A stretch of 50,147 bases of DNA from DAOTYH01 sp034435015 (lineage in GTDB: Bacteria; Chloroflexota; Anaerolineae; Aggregatilineales; UBA3940): positions 1 through 50,147 of the forward strand of contig DAOTYH010000011.1 in NCBI GenBank assembly GCA_034435015.1, in the 5' to 3' direction. Position 1 is the stretch's first letter. Each line of letters begins with the position of its first letter. The notes beneath the pieces were generated by a model that saw only the letters and a list, made by a program, of their open reading frames with translations, ran no database searches and was not told the DNA's origin. This document shows positions 16,559-24,205 of the stretch, one piece after another. The translations under genes and the position numbers were made by a program.

Positions 16559-16587
16559 AGTATAGCGCCGGGAGAGTGGCTTGTCAA
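16559..16587 (-). promoter_or_regulatory. Proximal promoter of the Cys-rich small ORF
   Basis: On the minus strand TTGACA (16587-16582) and TATACT (16564-16559) are 17 bp apart. The predicted start of transcription is about 25 bases before the small ORF's ATG. Confidence 0.75.
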
Positions 16588-16633
16588 AAAGGGAGGGAGA
16601 AGGAAGGTTTAGCCGGCTGGCAGACTTAAGCAG

Positions 16634-16662
16634 ATAATAGCACATATGTTCTACTTTGTCAA
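16634..16662 (-). promoter_or_regulatory. Distal promoter of the Cys-rich small ORF
   Basis: On the minus strand TTGACA (16662-16657) and TATTAT (16639-16634) are 17 bp apart. It lies 75 bp upstream of the second promoter with the same orientation. The ACATATGT palindrome falls in its spacer. The gap 16197-16738 holds these promoters, the small ORF, two hairpins and no other gene. Confidence 0.75.
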
Positions 16663-16738
16663 GGGACAAAACAGGACGACTCTCCCTATAAAACCCATCG
16701 TGGCGGATACCTGCCGGAAGCCTGCCTTGCACACTCGC

Positions 16739-17113
16739 TTACAGCGGAATCGTTGCTGTGCTGGTTGCCCGCAGGGTAACCACAAACAAGAAGAGGCTTG
16801 CGGCCAGCCAGATCAGTTTCTCCCGCTGGCCTGTCTGCCCGCGGGTGAAGGCAAACACAGCCGGCCATGTCAATACGCTGACCGCACCATACACAAAATG
16901 CACCCCGCGGGCAGGGAAGTAGCCGGTAAGCGCTAGAATCACCCCTATTATCCCTTGTATAACCAATAGGCCCTCTCCTACTGCTACTGCCCCCCAGAAG
17001 TCGCCGCCTATCGGCTGGCGGCGGAGCACATTCAGTAGAGAGAAGGCTGTGACCAGCAGGGTAAAGATAGAAACGGCCCGTGATAGGAATTCGTGAGCGT
17101 GGTTTAGGAACAT
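16739..17113 (-). CDS. Small integral membrane protein, unknown
   Basis: This 124-residue protein has about four hydrophobic helices: VSIFTLLVTAFSLLNVL, an Ile/Gly/Leu-rich stretch at GLLVIQGIIGVILALTGYF, FVYGAVSVLTWPAVFAF and LIWLAASLFLFVVTLRA. Charged residues are few and lie at loop positions. It starts 8 bases after the kinase stop, so it may be co-transcribed with it. I cannot assign a family or function. Confidence 0.7.
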   Translation of the reverse strand: MFLNHAHEFLSRAVSIFTLLVTAFSLLNVLRRQPIGGDFWGAVAVGEGLLVIQGIIGVILALTGYFPARGVHFVYGAVSVLTWPAVFAFTRGQTGQREKLIWLAASLFLFVVTLRATSTATIPL

Positions 17114-17121
17114 GAGGCAAC

Positions 17122-20100
17122 TTATTCCTTTTCTTTTTCTTTGGCATCAGCGGCGGCACTGCTCATGCCCTTGACTTCTGATTCTATCACCTCAGCTTTC
17201 GGGATGATAAAGGCAAAAGTGCTCCCTTTACCCGGCTCGCTTTCGACCCACACTCGACCGCCGTGCTTTTCGATCACGTGTTTGACAATAGACAGACCAA
17301 TGCCGGCTCCTCCATACTGACGGGTCATACTGCCGTCAACCTGATAGAAGCGGCGCCAGATTTTGTCGTGCTCCTCCGCCGGAATACCGATCCCCTGATC
17401 GGATACTTCTACCTGAACGGCCAGCCTCGTATCACGAATGGCTACAGTGACCTGCCCCCCTTTTGTGGAGAACTTGATGGCGTTGGTCAGCAGGTTCTCC
17501 AGTACCTGTGCAATACGTTGCCGGTCAACTTGAATGGAGGGCAAGGAGCTGGGAAAAGAAGTCACGATCTGGATAGAGGCGGCTTCCGCAATGGGGCGCA
17601 CACTCTCAATGGCCTGCTTGGCGATCTCGCGGATGGAGCACAGGCTACGGTGTAGCGGCTCTTTTTCCATCTCCTGAATGGCAAGAATCCCCTCAACCAA
17701 CTGGGTTAACTGACGGGACTTGTCAAGGATCACATTCAGGCCCTCTTTTTGCTCGGCGGTTAGCGGGCCAAAGTCCTGATTGAGCATCAACTCAGCGTAC
17801 CCAATAATGGTCGTGAGGGGGGTACGTAGTTCGTGAGAGACGTTCTGGATGAACTCATCTTTTGTCCGGTCGGCCTCGCGCAGGTCGTTGTATGCGGCTT
17901 CGAGTTGGGCGGCACGCCGGGAAAGCGCAGAATACAACCGCGCATTCTCCAGTGCACTGCCGATCAGGTTGCCGATAGCCTGCGCCAGTGAGAGATCACC
18001 TTCAGTGAAAGAGCGGCCCGGTTTAGTGTCAATCAGTTGCATCAGGCCGAGCGCCTCGCCTCGTGCCATGAGCGGAGCGATCAGCATGGCGCCTTTGCCG
18101 GCCCTCCACAATGCCGCATGATCGGCGGGCGGCAGGGTTGCATCCTCCAGCCGAGCTGTCAATGCATTACGCTCCACCAAAGCCACACGCCGCAAGCTGG
18201 TGTTGTCCAGAGGGTAGCTTTGCCCTTTGTCGAAGGGCCAAATCGCTGTACCTCCTTCATGACTGACGCGAAGGACCTTCCGCTTTGGGTCGTAGAGCAG
18301 TATAGAACACCATGAAGCATCGCTGGCGTGTATCAATCGTGCGCCAAGCTGACGAAGGCTGGCTTGCTCGGCCCAGTTCTGCTTGGAGGCGAGAACACGA
18401 TACCATGCCTGTATGGCCGTCTGACATCTGTTCAGGTCGGCGGCGGAGAAGGGACTACGCTCTGCTATAAAATAAAGCTCGGCCAGCCCTACGATTTTCC
18501 CTTCCACAGTGATGGGAATGGCCTGTAGCATCTGGAAGCCGGACTTGAGCAGGCTCTCCCGCCGGCCCGGTTCTTGATCCAGTTCTCCAACTGACAGGGC
18601 AAAAGGCTTGCCCTCCTCAATGGCCTGCCGGGACAGCGGATACTGATCGTCGAGGGGGAAGTGACGGCCTTCACCCTCAGACCATGACAAATCGGCTACT
18701 TCAGCCAGTTGGATCAGCATGTCCGTCTGTCTGTCCCAGAATGAGATCAGGCACCACTTGACTGACAGGGCGTCCATGATCTGCCAAGCCGCCGTTTCCA
18801 GTGCCTTCTCGATAGCCAGCGTACGGGATGCGGCTTCGCTGGTCTTCAGCAGAAGCGTCAGCTCACGAATGCGGCGTTGGGTCTCGCTGAAGAGACGCGC
18901 ATTGCCGATGGCGATAGAGGCCGAACGAGCCAACCCTTCCAGTATCTCGATGTCACTTTTGTTGAAGGCGGCTTTCCGTTCATCCATGACTTCCAGCACG
19001 CCGGCTACCTCTCCCTGCACCAGCAGAGGAACTACAGCCAGCGAGCGGCTCTGGATGCCGGCCAGAGCGTCAATCTCGCCCTTGAAGCGGGCGTCCTCGG
19101 CGGTGTCCTCTATCAGCACAGCTCGCTTCTCGCGGACCGCATAGCCTGCCGCCCCTTGTCCGACTGGCAGTCGCAGTCCTGCCAGCTTGGAAGTGTCCAA
19201 CCCGACTGCCGAGTGAAAGGTTAGAACGCCCTCCCGCTGGACATGCAACAGCGCGACGGCGGCAGTTGCGTTAAGTGCCTGTCTCGCCTCGCTCAAGATG
19301 TTGCCAAGTACCTGATCCAGCGAGAGTGTTGAAGTGATCGCCTCAGAGGCCCGGTTCAGGGCAACCAGACGCTGTGTCTGTTTGGCAAGAGCCTGCTCCC
19401 GCCGTTTCTGCTCGCTTAAGTCTGTGACTACGATGATGCGCTCATCGCCTTCCTGCCCCTCAGCAGACGGGGGACTGCCGGCCTGTACGGCCAGAACGGG
19501 CATGTATTCTCCATCGGCGCGTAGCAGGCGGGTCTCAAATGAGGAGGTGCGGATTGGTCTCGCTTGAGAGAAAATGGCCTGTAGACGCTCCCGGTCTTCG
19601 GGATGGAATAAGTCTTCGACATGGCGGGCGCGGAGTGTTTGTGTCGGCCTGCCGGTCATCCGGGAAAGGCGGCGGTTAGTGTACCTGATCTGGCCTTTGC
19701 TATCACAGACCAGCAGACCATCGCCCATAGTGTCCAACAGCATCTGGCGGAAGGCACGCTCATGACTGCTTTCTGCTTCCTGTTCGGCTAAACGCTGCAT
19801 CAGGTTGGCATTGCTGACCACCATCGAGGCTTGACTGGCAATAACCGAGAATAGCTGTTGACCGCGTGTGGTCTCTACATCGCGCGGCTCCAGCGAGCCA
19901 AGCAATAGACATCCCAGCGGCGTGCCTGCCATCTGGAGCGGCAGGATGGTGACAAAATACAGGTTAAGGTTCTCACAGGCACGGTAAACATCCTTCTCAC
20001 CCATCTCGTGCAGTCGGGAGAGGGGAAGGTTGAAGTTGGCTATGCCCCCCAGCGCTGTCCTGACCAGCAATCCCCGCTTTGGCTCAAAGGGGATGACTAC

Positions 20101-20664
20101 TTCGCCCCCGTTCGGGGATAAGGCACGGATGAACTGTTCTTTGGCATGGTCGCCCTGACTGGCCGCTACAGCCCGGCTGACTAGCATCCGACGCCGGGGA
20201 TCAATCGTTAACAGCCACGCCAAGTTGCATGGCAGGATGGCAAGGGTGGCATGGACAATCTCATTTAGCAGGCGCTCGCTCTGATCGAGGCTGATACCCG
20301 CATGAGTCAACAAGGCATGCAAGCGGGCTTCAAGGTCACTGAGCGCAATCGGCTTAGTGACATAGTCCGTGGCCCCTGCCATCAGGCCTTCAAAACGCCC
20401 GACTGCCGGCCCATGAGCGGTGATCAGGATGACAGGGATACGGCTTGTCCGTTCCCCAGCCCTAAGACGTTTACAGGTTTCGATGCCGTCCATATCGGGC
20501 ATCATGACGTCCAGCAGAATAATGTCAGGCCGTTGTGACTCGGCAATCTGGAGGGCCTCTGAACCGCTACTAGCGGTCAGTACCTCATATTTGCGCAACT
20601 TGAGCCAGTCGCGCATTAATGTAATGGTTGCGGGATCGTCATCAACGACCAGTATTTTTGCCAT
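17122..20664 (-). CDS. Multi-sensor hybrid histidine kinase (REC-GAF-PAS-GAF3-HisKA-HATPase)
   Basis: This 1180-residue soluble kinase begins with a receiver domain (residues 1-120, phosphoacceptor Asp52 in LLDVMMPDMDG). Then come a GAF-like domain (about 145-290), a PAS domain (305-420) and three more GAF-like domains (440-600, 610-760, 770-920). The HisKA domain has SHELRTPL with His944, followed by the ATPase domain with N box NLLTNAIKFS, G1 DQGIGIP and GGAGIGLSIVKHV. I chose ATG 20664, with AAGGAAC upstream. An N-terminal receiver means it probably receives phosphate from, or is modulated by, another kinase. No response regulator adjoins it, and the signal is unknown. No membrane helices are seen. 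Confidence 0.9.
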   Translation of the reverse strand: MAKILVVDDDPATITLMRDWLKLRKYEVLTASSGSEALQIAESQRPDIILLDVMMPDMDGIETCKRLRAGERTSRIPVILITAHGPAVGRFEGLMAGATDYVTKPIALSDLEARLHALLTHAGISLDQSERLLNEIVHATLAILPCNLAWLLTIDPRRRMLVSRAVAASQGDHAKEQFIRALSPNGGEVVIPFEPKRGLLVRTALGGIANFNLPLSRLHEMGEKDVYRACENLNLYFVTILPLQMAGTPLGCLLLGSLEPRDVETTRGQQLFSVIASQASMVVSNANLMQRLAEQEAESSHERAFRQMLLDTMGDGLLVCDSKGQIRYTNRRLSRMTGRPTQTLRARHVEDLFHPEDRERLQAIFSQARPIRTSSFETRLLRADGEYMPVLAVQAGSPPSAEGQEGDERIIVVTDLSEQKRREQALAKQTQRLVALNRASEAITSTLSLDQVLGNILSEARQALNATAAVALLHVQREGVLTFHSAVGLDTSKLAGLRLPVGQGAAGYAVREKRAVLIEDTAEDARFKGEIDALAGIQSRSLAVVPLLVQGEVAGVLEVMDERKAAFNKSDIEILEGLARSASIAIGNARLFSETQRRIRELTLLLKTSEAASRTLAIEKALETAAWQIMDALSVKWCLISFWDRQTDMLIQLAEVADLSWSEGEGRHFPLDDQYPLSRQAIEEGKPFALSVGELDQEPGRRESLLKSGFQMLQAIPITVEGKIVGLAELYFIAERSPFSAADLNRCQTAIQAWYRVLASKQNWAEQASLRQLGARLIHASDASWCSILLYDPKRKVLRVSHEGGTAIWPFDKGQSYPLDNTSLRRVALVERNALTARLEDATLPPADHAALWRAGKGAMLIAPLMARGEALGLMQLIDTKPGRSFTEGDLSLAQAIGNLIGSALENARLYSALSRRAAQLEAAYNDLREADRTKDEFIQNVSHELRTPLTTIIGYAELMLNQDFGPLTAEQKEGLNVILDKSRQLTQLVEGILAIQEMEKEPLHRSLCSIREIAKQAIESVRPIAEAASIQIVTSFPSSLPSIQVDRQRIAQVLENLLTNAIKFSTKGGQVTVAIRDTRLAVQVEVSDQGIGIPAEEHDKIWRRFYQVDGSMTRQYGGAGIGLSIVKHVIEKHGGRVWVESEPGKGSTFAFIIPKAEVIESEVKGMSSAAADAKEKEKE

Positions 20665-20786
20665 TGTTCCTTGCCTAAATCTCCTGTTGACGCCAGTAAA
20701 GAGAAGTATAAGCAAGTCTCAGCCCAATGACAATTTGACAGGCCGCAGGTTAAGGGGACATCATCTCGTTTGAGCGCGATTGATTG

Positions 20787-20795
20787 TGCTATACT
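20787..20795 (+). promoter_or_regulatory. Extended -10 promoter candidate
   Basis: TGCTATACT is an extended -10 (TG-N-TATACT), about 100 bases before the gene at 20897. No good -35 is visible at the normal distance. The gap also carries minus-strand leader for the kinase. Confidence 0.4.
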
Positions 20796-20896
20796 ATATG
20801 CGCACTCACCTGCTGCATCGTCAGCCCTCATCGGCTGGACTGCTTTTTTTTCAGGGATGAGTCATCCACCCGTTTTCTCGCAAAAGGCATCCGGCT

Positions 20897-21652
20897 ATGT
20901 TCTCGCTGATTGTCTATCTGGCCCCTTTCCTGCTGGGTGTTTTGTTGCTGGTATCGCTGATTGGTGCATACACCAATCTGCGCCGCGCCCGCAAAGCACC
21001 CTATTTTCGGATACGCCGTGACTCCAGCCGAGCTGGGTGGCGGTGGGTGCTGCTCGTGGTTGTATGTGCGGGCGGGATCACAGCTTCTCTCAGAGTGCGC
21101 CAGCTTGTTCCGCCGCCGCGTCTGGAGGTAGCCTTCCCCCGTCCGCCTGAGCCAACCCCCACGTTTAGTCTGGACGCTATTCTATCTGTGACAGACAATC
21201 TCAGCCTGACACCCAAACCATTGTTCGAGGCACCGCCCACCATTACACCTACTGTACCAACCCCAACTCTGACGCCTACCCCGCCTATTGCCACGGTGGC
21301 TTCGGTGGTGACTCCGCCGGCCAACGCTGTCCTGCGGATCACGGCTGTTTCCAGCGGTATTTCGTCAGCCTTAGAGCCGGTCAATGTGAATACCACATTT
21401 CCGGCAGGGATACCCCGCCTATACTACTGGATTGAGTTCTCCAACATGGCGAATGGGCTTTCTTGGTCTAGGGTGTTACTGTTAAACGGCAACGTGATCC
21501 GCAGTGAAAGCGAAACATGGGAGCGCGGCACGGAGGGGATTGCTTACTACTGGTTTGAGGCACAGGGCGGCTGGCCTGCCGGTGAATATGAAATCCGGTT
21601 CTATATAGGAGACAGGCTGGCCGCTTCACAGACGTATACTCTAGTGGATTAA
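20897..21652 (+). CDS. Membrane-anchored protein with Pro/Thr linker, unknown
   Basis: This 251-residue protein has two N-terminal hydrophobic helices (LIVYLAPFLLGVLLLVSLIGA and WVLLVVVCAGGITA) and a long Thr/Pro-rich stretch (about residues 80-145, TPTVPTPTLTPTPP). A C-terminal beta-type domain follows, with LLLNGNVIRSESETWERGTEG and GWPAGEYEIRFYIGDRLAAS. The last part resembles extracellular Ig-like domains found after Thr/Pro linkers in Chloroflexota envelope proteins. It is probably displayed outside the membrane. No catalytic residues are evident and the role is unknown. Confidence 0.65.
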   Translation: MFSLIVYLAPFLLGVLLLVSLIGAYTNLRRARKAPYFRIRRDSSRAGWRWVLLVVVCAGGITASLRVRQLVPPPRLEVAFPRPPEPTPTFSLDAILSVTDNLSLTPKPLFEAPPTITPTVPTPTLTPTPPIATVASVVTPPANAVLRITAVSSGISSALEPVNVNTTFPAGIPRLYYWIEFSNMANGLSWSRVLLLNGNVIRSESETWERGTEGIAYYWFEAQGGWPAGEYEIRFYIGDRLAASQTYTLVD

Positions 21653-21682
21653 TTGTTCTGCCAGTGCCTTAGGGGCGGCTCC

Positions 21683-22504
21683 CTATTTGCGGCCTGCCTC
21701 AACCGTGCGCCCCAGCCATATCCCGATCCCCAGCAGGATGGCGGTCAGCGCAATAGCAACAATAAGCTGAGCGGTGGTCAGCCGCAGACCCGGGTCAGGA
21801 GGGGCAACGGCGGCCAGCTCCCGCCCCTCGCTTTCGGGGTCGGGCTGGGCGACAGCAACATAGACTGTAATGGCTGTATCAGGCAGTTCTTGGTCTTCGT
21901 ACTGTGCCAGCACGGTTTTGATCTCATGAACGCCTGACGGCAATCCTTCAATGGTGTAGTTCAGGGCGCGTACTTCGGCGATAAGAGTGCCGTCTAAATA
22001 GACCCGAATGCGATTGTTGTACAATCCAAAGTCAAAGAAGTCAACGCGCATCTCAAGCGGTATGTTGCCGCTTTCGAATGCCTGCCCATTGACCGGCGTG
22101 AGAAGAGCCAGCCTAGGGGATGGCAGATCAACAGTAAACTGGTAACTTCCGCTGACAATAGTAGAACTGCCCAGGCCGCTGACCGTGTAGCTGACGGTAT
22201 AACGGCCTTCAAACAGCGGCGGGAGCGATACGCGCAACACGAAACGGTTAGCCGGGTCTATGAAGCCGTCCCGCTTGTCAATGCGTTCGCCGGCCTCATT
22301 GGTGACTTGAATCGAGGTATAGGCGTCGCTCAGGATGCGGTCGAAGGTCAGAATTATCTCAGCGGGGGGAGTAGACAGTACCGCATCCGGCGGCGGGGAG
22401 GCATCACGCAGTACAGGCTGTGCATGAGCCGGTGCGGCGTAGACCAGGGCGCCGAGCAACAAAACAATGCTCATCCCGCTGTAGATAAGGGTTTTGCGTA
22501 CCAT
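21683..22504 (-). CDS. CopC-like exported protein with C-terminal membrane anchor
   Basis: This 273-residue protein has a cleavable-type signal (hydrophobic stretch ending APAHAQ). A CopC-like beta domain follows, beginning PVLRDASPPPDAVLSTPPAEIILTFDRIL, which matches the family's start and its P-x-x-I-x-L-x-F strand. The family binds copper in the periplasm, but the His residues normally seen are few here, and His28 of CopC-like proteins has no obvious equivalent beyond the signal cleavage region. A second Ig-like domain (about 130-215) and a C-terminal helix (LIVAIALTAILLGIGIWLG) follow. A copper role is therefore uncertain; a structural envelope role is equally possible. Confidence 0.6.
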   Translation of the reverse strand: MVRKTLIYSGMSIVLLLGALVYAAPAHAQPVLRDASPPPDAVLSTPPAEIILTFDRILSDAYTSIQVTNEAGERIDKRDGFIDPANRFVLRVSLPPLFEGRYTVSYTVSGLGSSTIVSGSYQFTVDLPSPRLALLTPVNGQAFESGNIPLEMRVDFFDFGLYNNRIRVYLDGTLIAEVRALNYTIEGLPSGVHEIKTVLAQYEDQELPDTAITVYVAVAQPDPESEGRELAAVAPPDPGLRLTTAQLIVAIALTAILLGIGIWLGRTVEAGRK

Positions 22505-22598
22505 AGAGCGTACTCCTTGAGGCTGACTTTCAGCCTGAGCGCCATGTCAATCTGGACCTCTGAGTATCAGGGGCTGAGCGCGGATCGCTTCCGCCTCC

Positions 22599-22607
22599 AT
22601 TATAACA
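22599..22607 (-). promoter_or_regulatory. Extended -10 promoter for the CopC-like gene
   Basis: On the minus strand TGTTATAAT is an extended -10 with a perfect TATAAT. It lies about 95 bases upstream of the CopC-like start. A -35 is not visible. It also lies in the leader of the plus-strand gene at 22624. Confidence 0.4.
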
Positions 22608-22623
22608 CTTCGGGGGGGTCTAC

Positions 22624-23169
22624 ATGAGGTCTCTGCTGGTTGTTCCCGCTAAAGGCGTCCTTCTGATTATTACCGTTGTAGCGGCCTTGATCGCTGTTGC
22701 CGGCTGGCTGTGGATGTGGCCTGCCGAACAGGATATCGAGGCACGGGGGTACGGAATTGTGCCGCTTCAGTTAGCCTTTACCCCTCAGCGTGCTGAGGCA
22801 ATTCTGGAGGCATGGGGGCCGGACGGACAAAGCTCAGCGCGGGCGGGTATGCTGAGGGATTTCCTGTTCATGGCCGGCTATGGGCTGGCGTTTGCCTCAG
22901 TGACGCTGTGGGTAGCACGGGCACAGAGCGGCTTGCTCCAACAGGCCGGCCTGACGCTGACTTTGATGCCCCTGGCGGCGGTGCTTCTTGACGCGCTAGA
23001 GAATATCCTGCTTCTGAGTGTGCTTGGGATCATGCCGCCCCCGCCTGTGCCGATCCTTGCGGCGAGTCTCTCAGCCTCCATCAAGTTCTTACTGCTGGCG
23101 TTGACAATCCTCTACTGGGTGGCCGGCGGGGTAGCCCGGATTGCCAAGAAGGCCTCTCGTGAGGGTTGA
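22624..23169 (+). CDS. Four-helix integral membrane protein, unknown
   Basis: This 181-residue protein has four hydrophobic segments: VLLIITVVAALIAVAGW, FLFMAGYGLAFASVTLW, LTLTLMPLAAVLLDALENILLL and FLLLALTILYWVAGGVA. The loop after the first helix holds IVPLQLAFTPQRAEAILEAWGPDG, and DALENILLL is retained in relatives I recall as uncharacterised membrane proteins of actinobacteria and others. G-rich DNA before ATG 22624 could serve as a ribosome site. The function is not known. Confidence 0.65.
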   Translation: MRSLLVVPAKGVLLIITVVAALIAVAGWLWMWPAEQDIEARGYGIVPLQLAFTPQRAEAILEAWGPDGQSSARAGMLRDFLFMAGYGLAFASVTLWVARAQSGLLQQAGLTLTLMPLAAVLLDALENILLLSVLGIMPPPPVPILAASLSASIKFLLLALTILYWVAGGVARIAKKASREG

Positions 23170-23241
23170 TGATCTTCCTTCTCTCAGCTATGATCGCACC
23201 CTCAATAAGAGTTGACCACACAACGAGGTGAGAGGATTGAC

Positions 23242-24195
23242 ATGCCGCGCCTGAAAATGATTTTGAACCCCGCCGCCGATCACGGGCACGCTAGCGAACT
23301 GGGACTACCTTTGCAGGAGCTTCTGGATAGACAGGCACAGGCCGCTTCCCACGACGGCCGTAGTTATGAACTGTCATGGGTCAGGACGGAGCATCCCCGC
23401 CACGCTGCTGATCTGGCCGCCGTGTCTGCTGAACAAGGCTACGATGTCGTCGTTGCGATTGGAGGAGATGGCACAGTTCATGAGGTGATCAATGGCCTGA
23501 TGCAGGTTGCCCCTGAGCATCGTCCTAGGCTGGGTGTTATACCGGCTGGCTCTGGCAACGATTTCGCCGCCAACTTAGGGTTGCCTTCCCATCCCTTTGA
23601 GGCGGCTCGTGCCCTGTTCGGCTCCAGTGACCGCCCGGTTGATGTCGGCCTTATCACCGGCCAGAATGGCCAGCATGAGTACTGGGACAACACGATTGGG
23701 GTTGGCTTCAGCGGAGCAGTCAACATTGCCACCCGCCATTTGCGCCGCTGGCGGGGCTTCATGTTGTACTTTATTGCCACGCTGGAAACGATCCTATTTC
23801 GCCCGCCTGCTCTCAACGTCCGGCTGACCATTGATGACCAGCCGCCCTTCGAGCGCCCGATCAGCATGTTGAGCCTGTGTAACGGCCCGCGTGAGGGAGG
23901 AGGCTTCCCGGTGATGCCCGGCGCCCTCATGGATGACGGGTTGATCAGTTATGCGATCATGCGTAAGATGGGGCGCATCAACATGCTGCGCTTTGTGCCG
24001 GTTGTGATGAAAGGCAAACATTTTAGCTATCCCCGCTTTTTCGAAGGGGGGACGGCTCAGCGGTTTGAGATTGAAAGCGACAGGGCAATGGCAATCCACA
24101 CTGACGGTGAGGTCTACAGTTCATGGGAGTCGGATGTCCGGCATATTGTGGTGAGCATGATGCCCGCCGCCATTCGCGTCCTTAACGGGGCTTAG
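23242..24195 (+). CDS. Diacylglycerol/lipid kinase (DagK/YegS family)
   Basis: This 317-residue enzyme likely phosphorylates diacylglycerol or a related lipid with ATP, at the inner face of the membrane. It starts MPRLKMILNPAADHG, the usual first strand (NPxxG). VVAIGGDGTVHEVINGLM is the catalytic GGDGT motif, and GVIPAGSGNDFAANLGLP is the second nucleotide motif. The start ATG 23242 has GAGGTGAGAGG upstream; a TTG at 23212 is less likely. A helicase-associated-type gene follows after 10 bases, probably in one transcript. The precise lipid substrate cannot be told. Confidence 0.88.
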   Translation: MPRLKMILNPAADHGHASELGLPLQELLDRQAQAASHDGRSYELSWVRTEHPRHAADLAAVSAEQGYDVVVAIGGDGTVHEVINGLMQVAPEHRPRLGVIPAGSGNDFAANLGLPSHPFEAARALFGSSDRPVDVGLITGQNGQHEYWDNTIGVGFSGAVNIATRHLRRWRGFMLYFIATLETILFRPPALNVRLTIDDQPPFERPISMLSLCNGPREGGGFPVMPGALMDDGLISYAIMRKMGRINMLRFVPVVMKGKHFSYPRFFEGGTAQRFEIESDRAMAIHTDGEVYSSWESDVRHIVVSMMPAAIRVLNGA

Positions 24196-24205
24196 GGGAG
24201 AGCCT

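Noticed and set aside
21683..22504. Calling the CopC-like protein a confirmed copper protein
   Set aside because: The fold start matches, but the copper-binding His/Met set is not clearly present, so I kept a cautious call.
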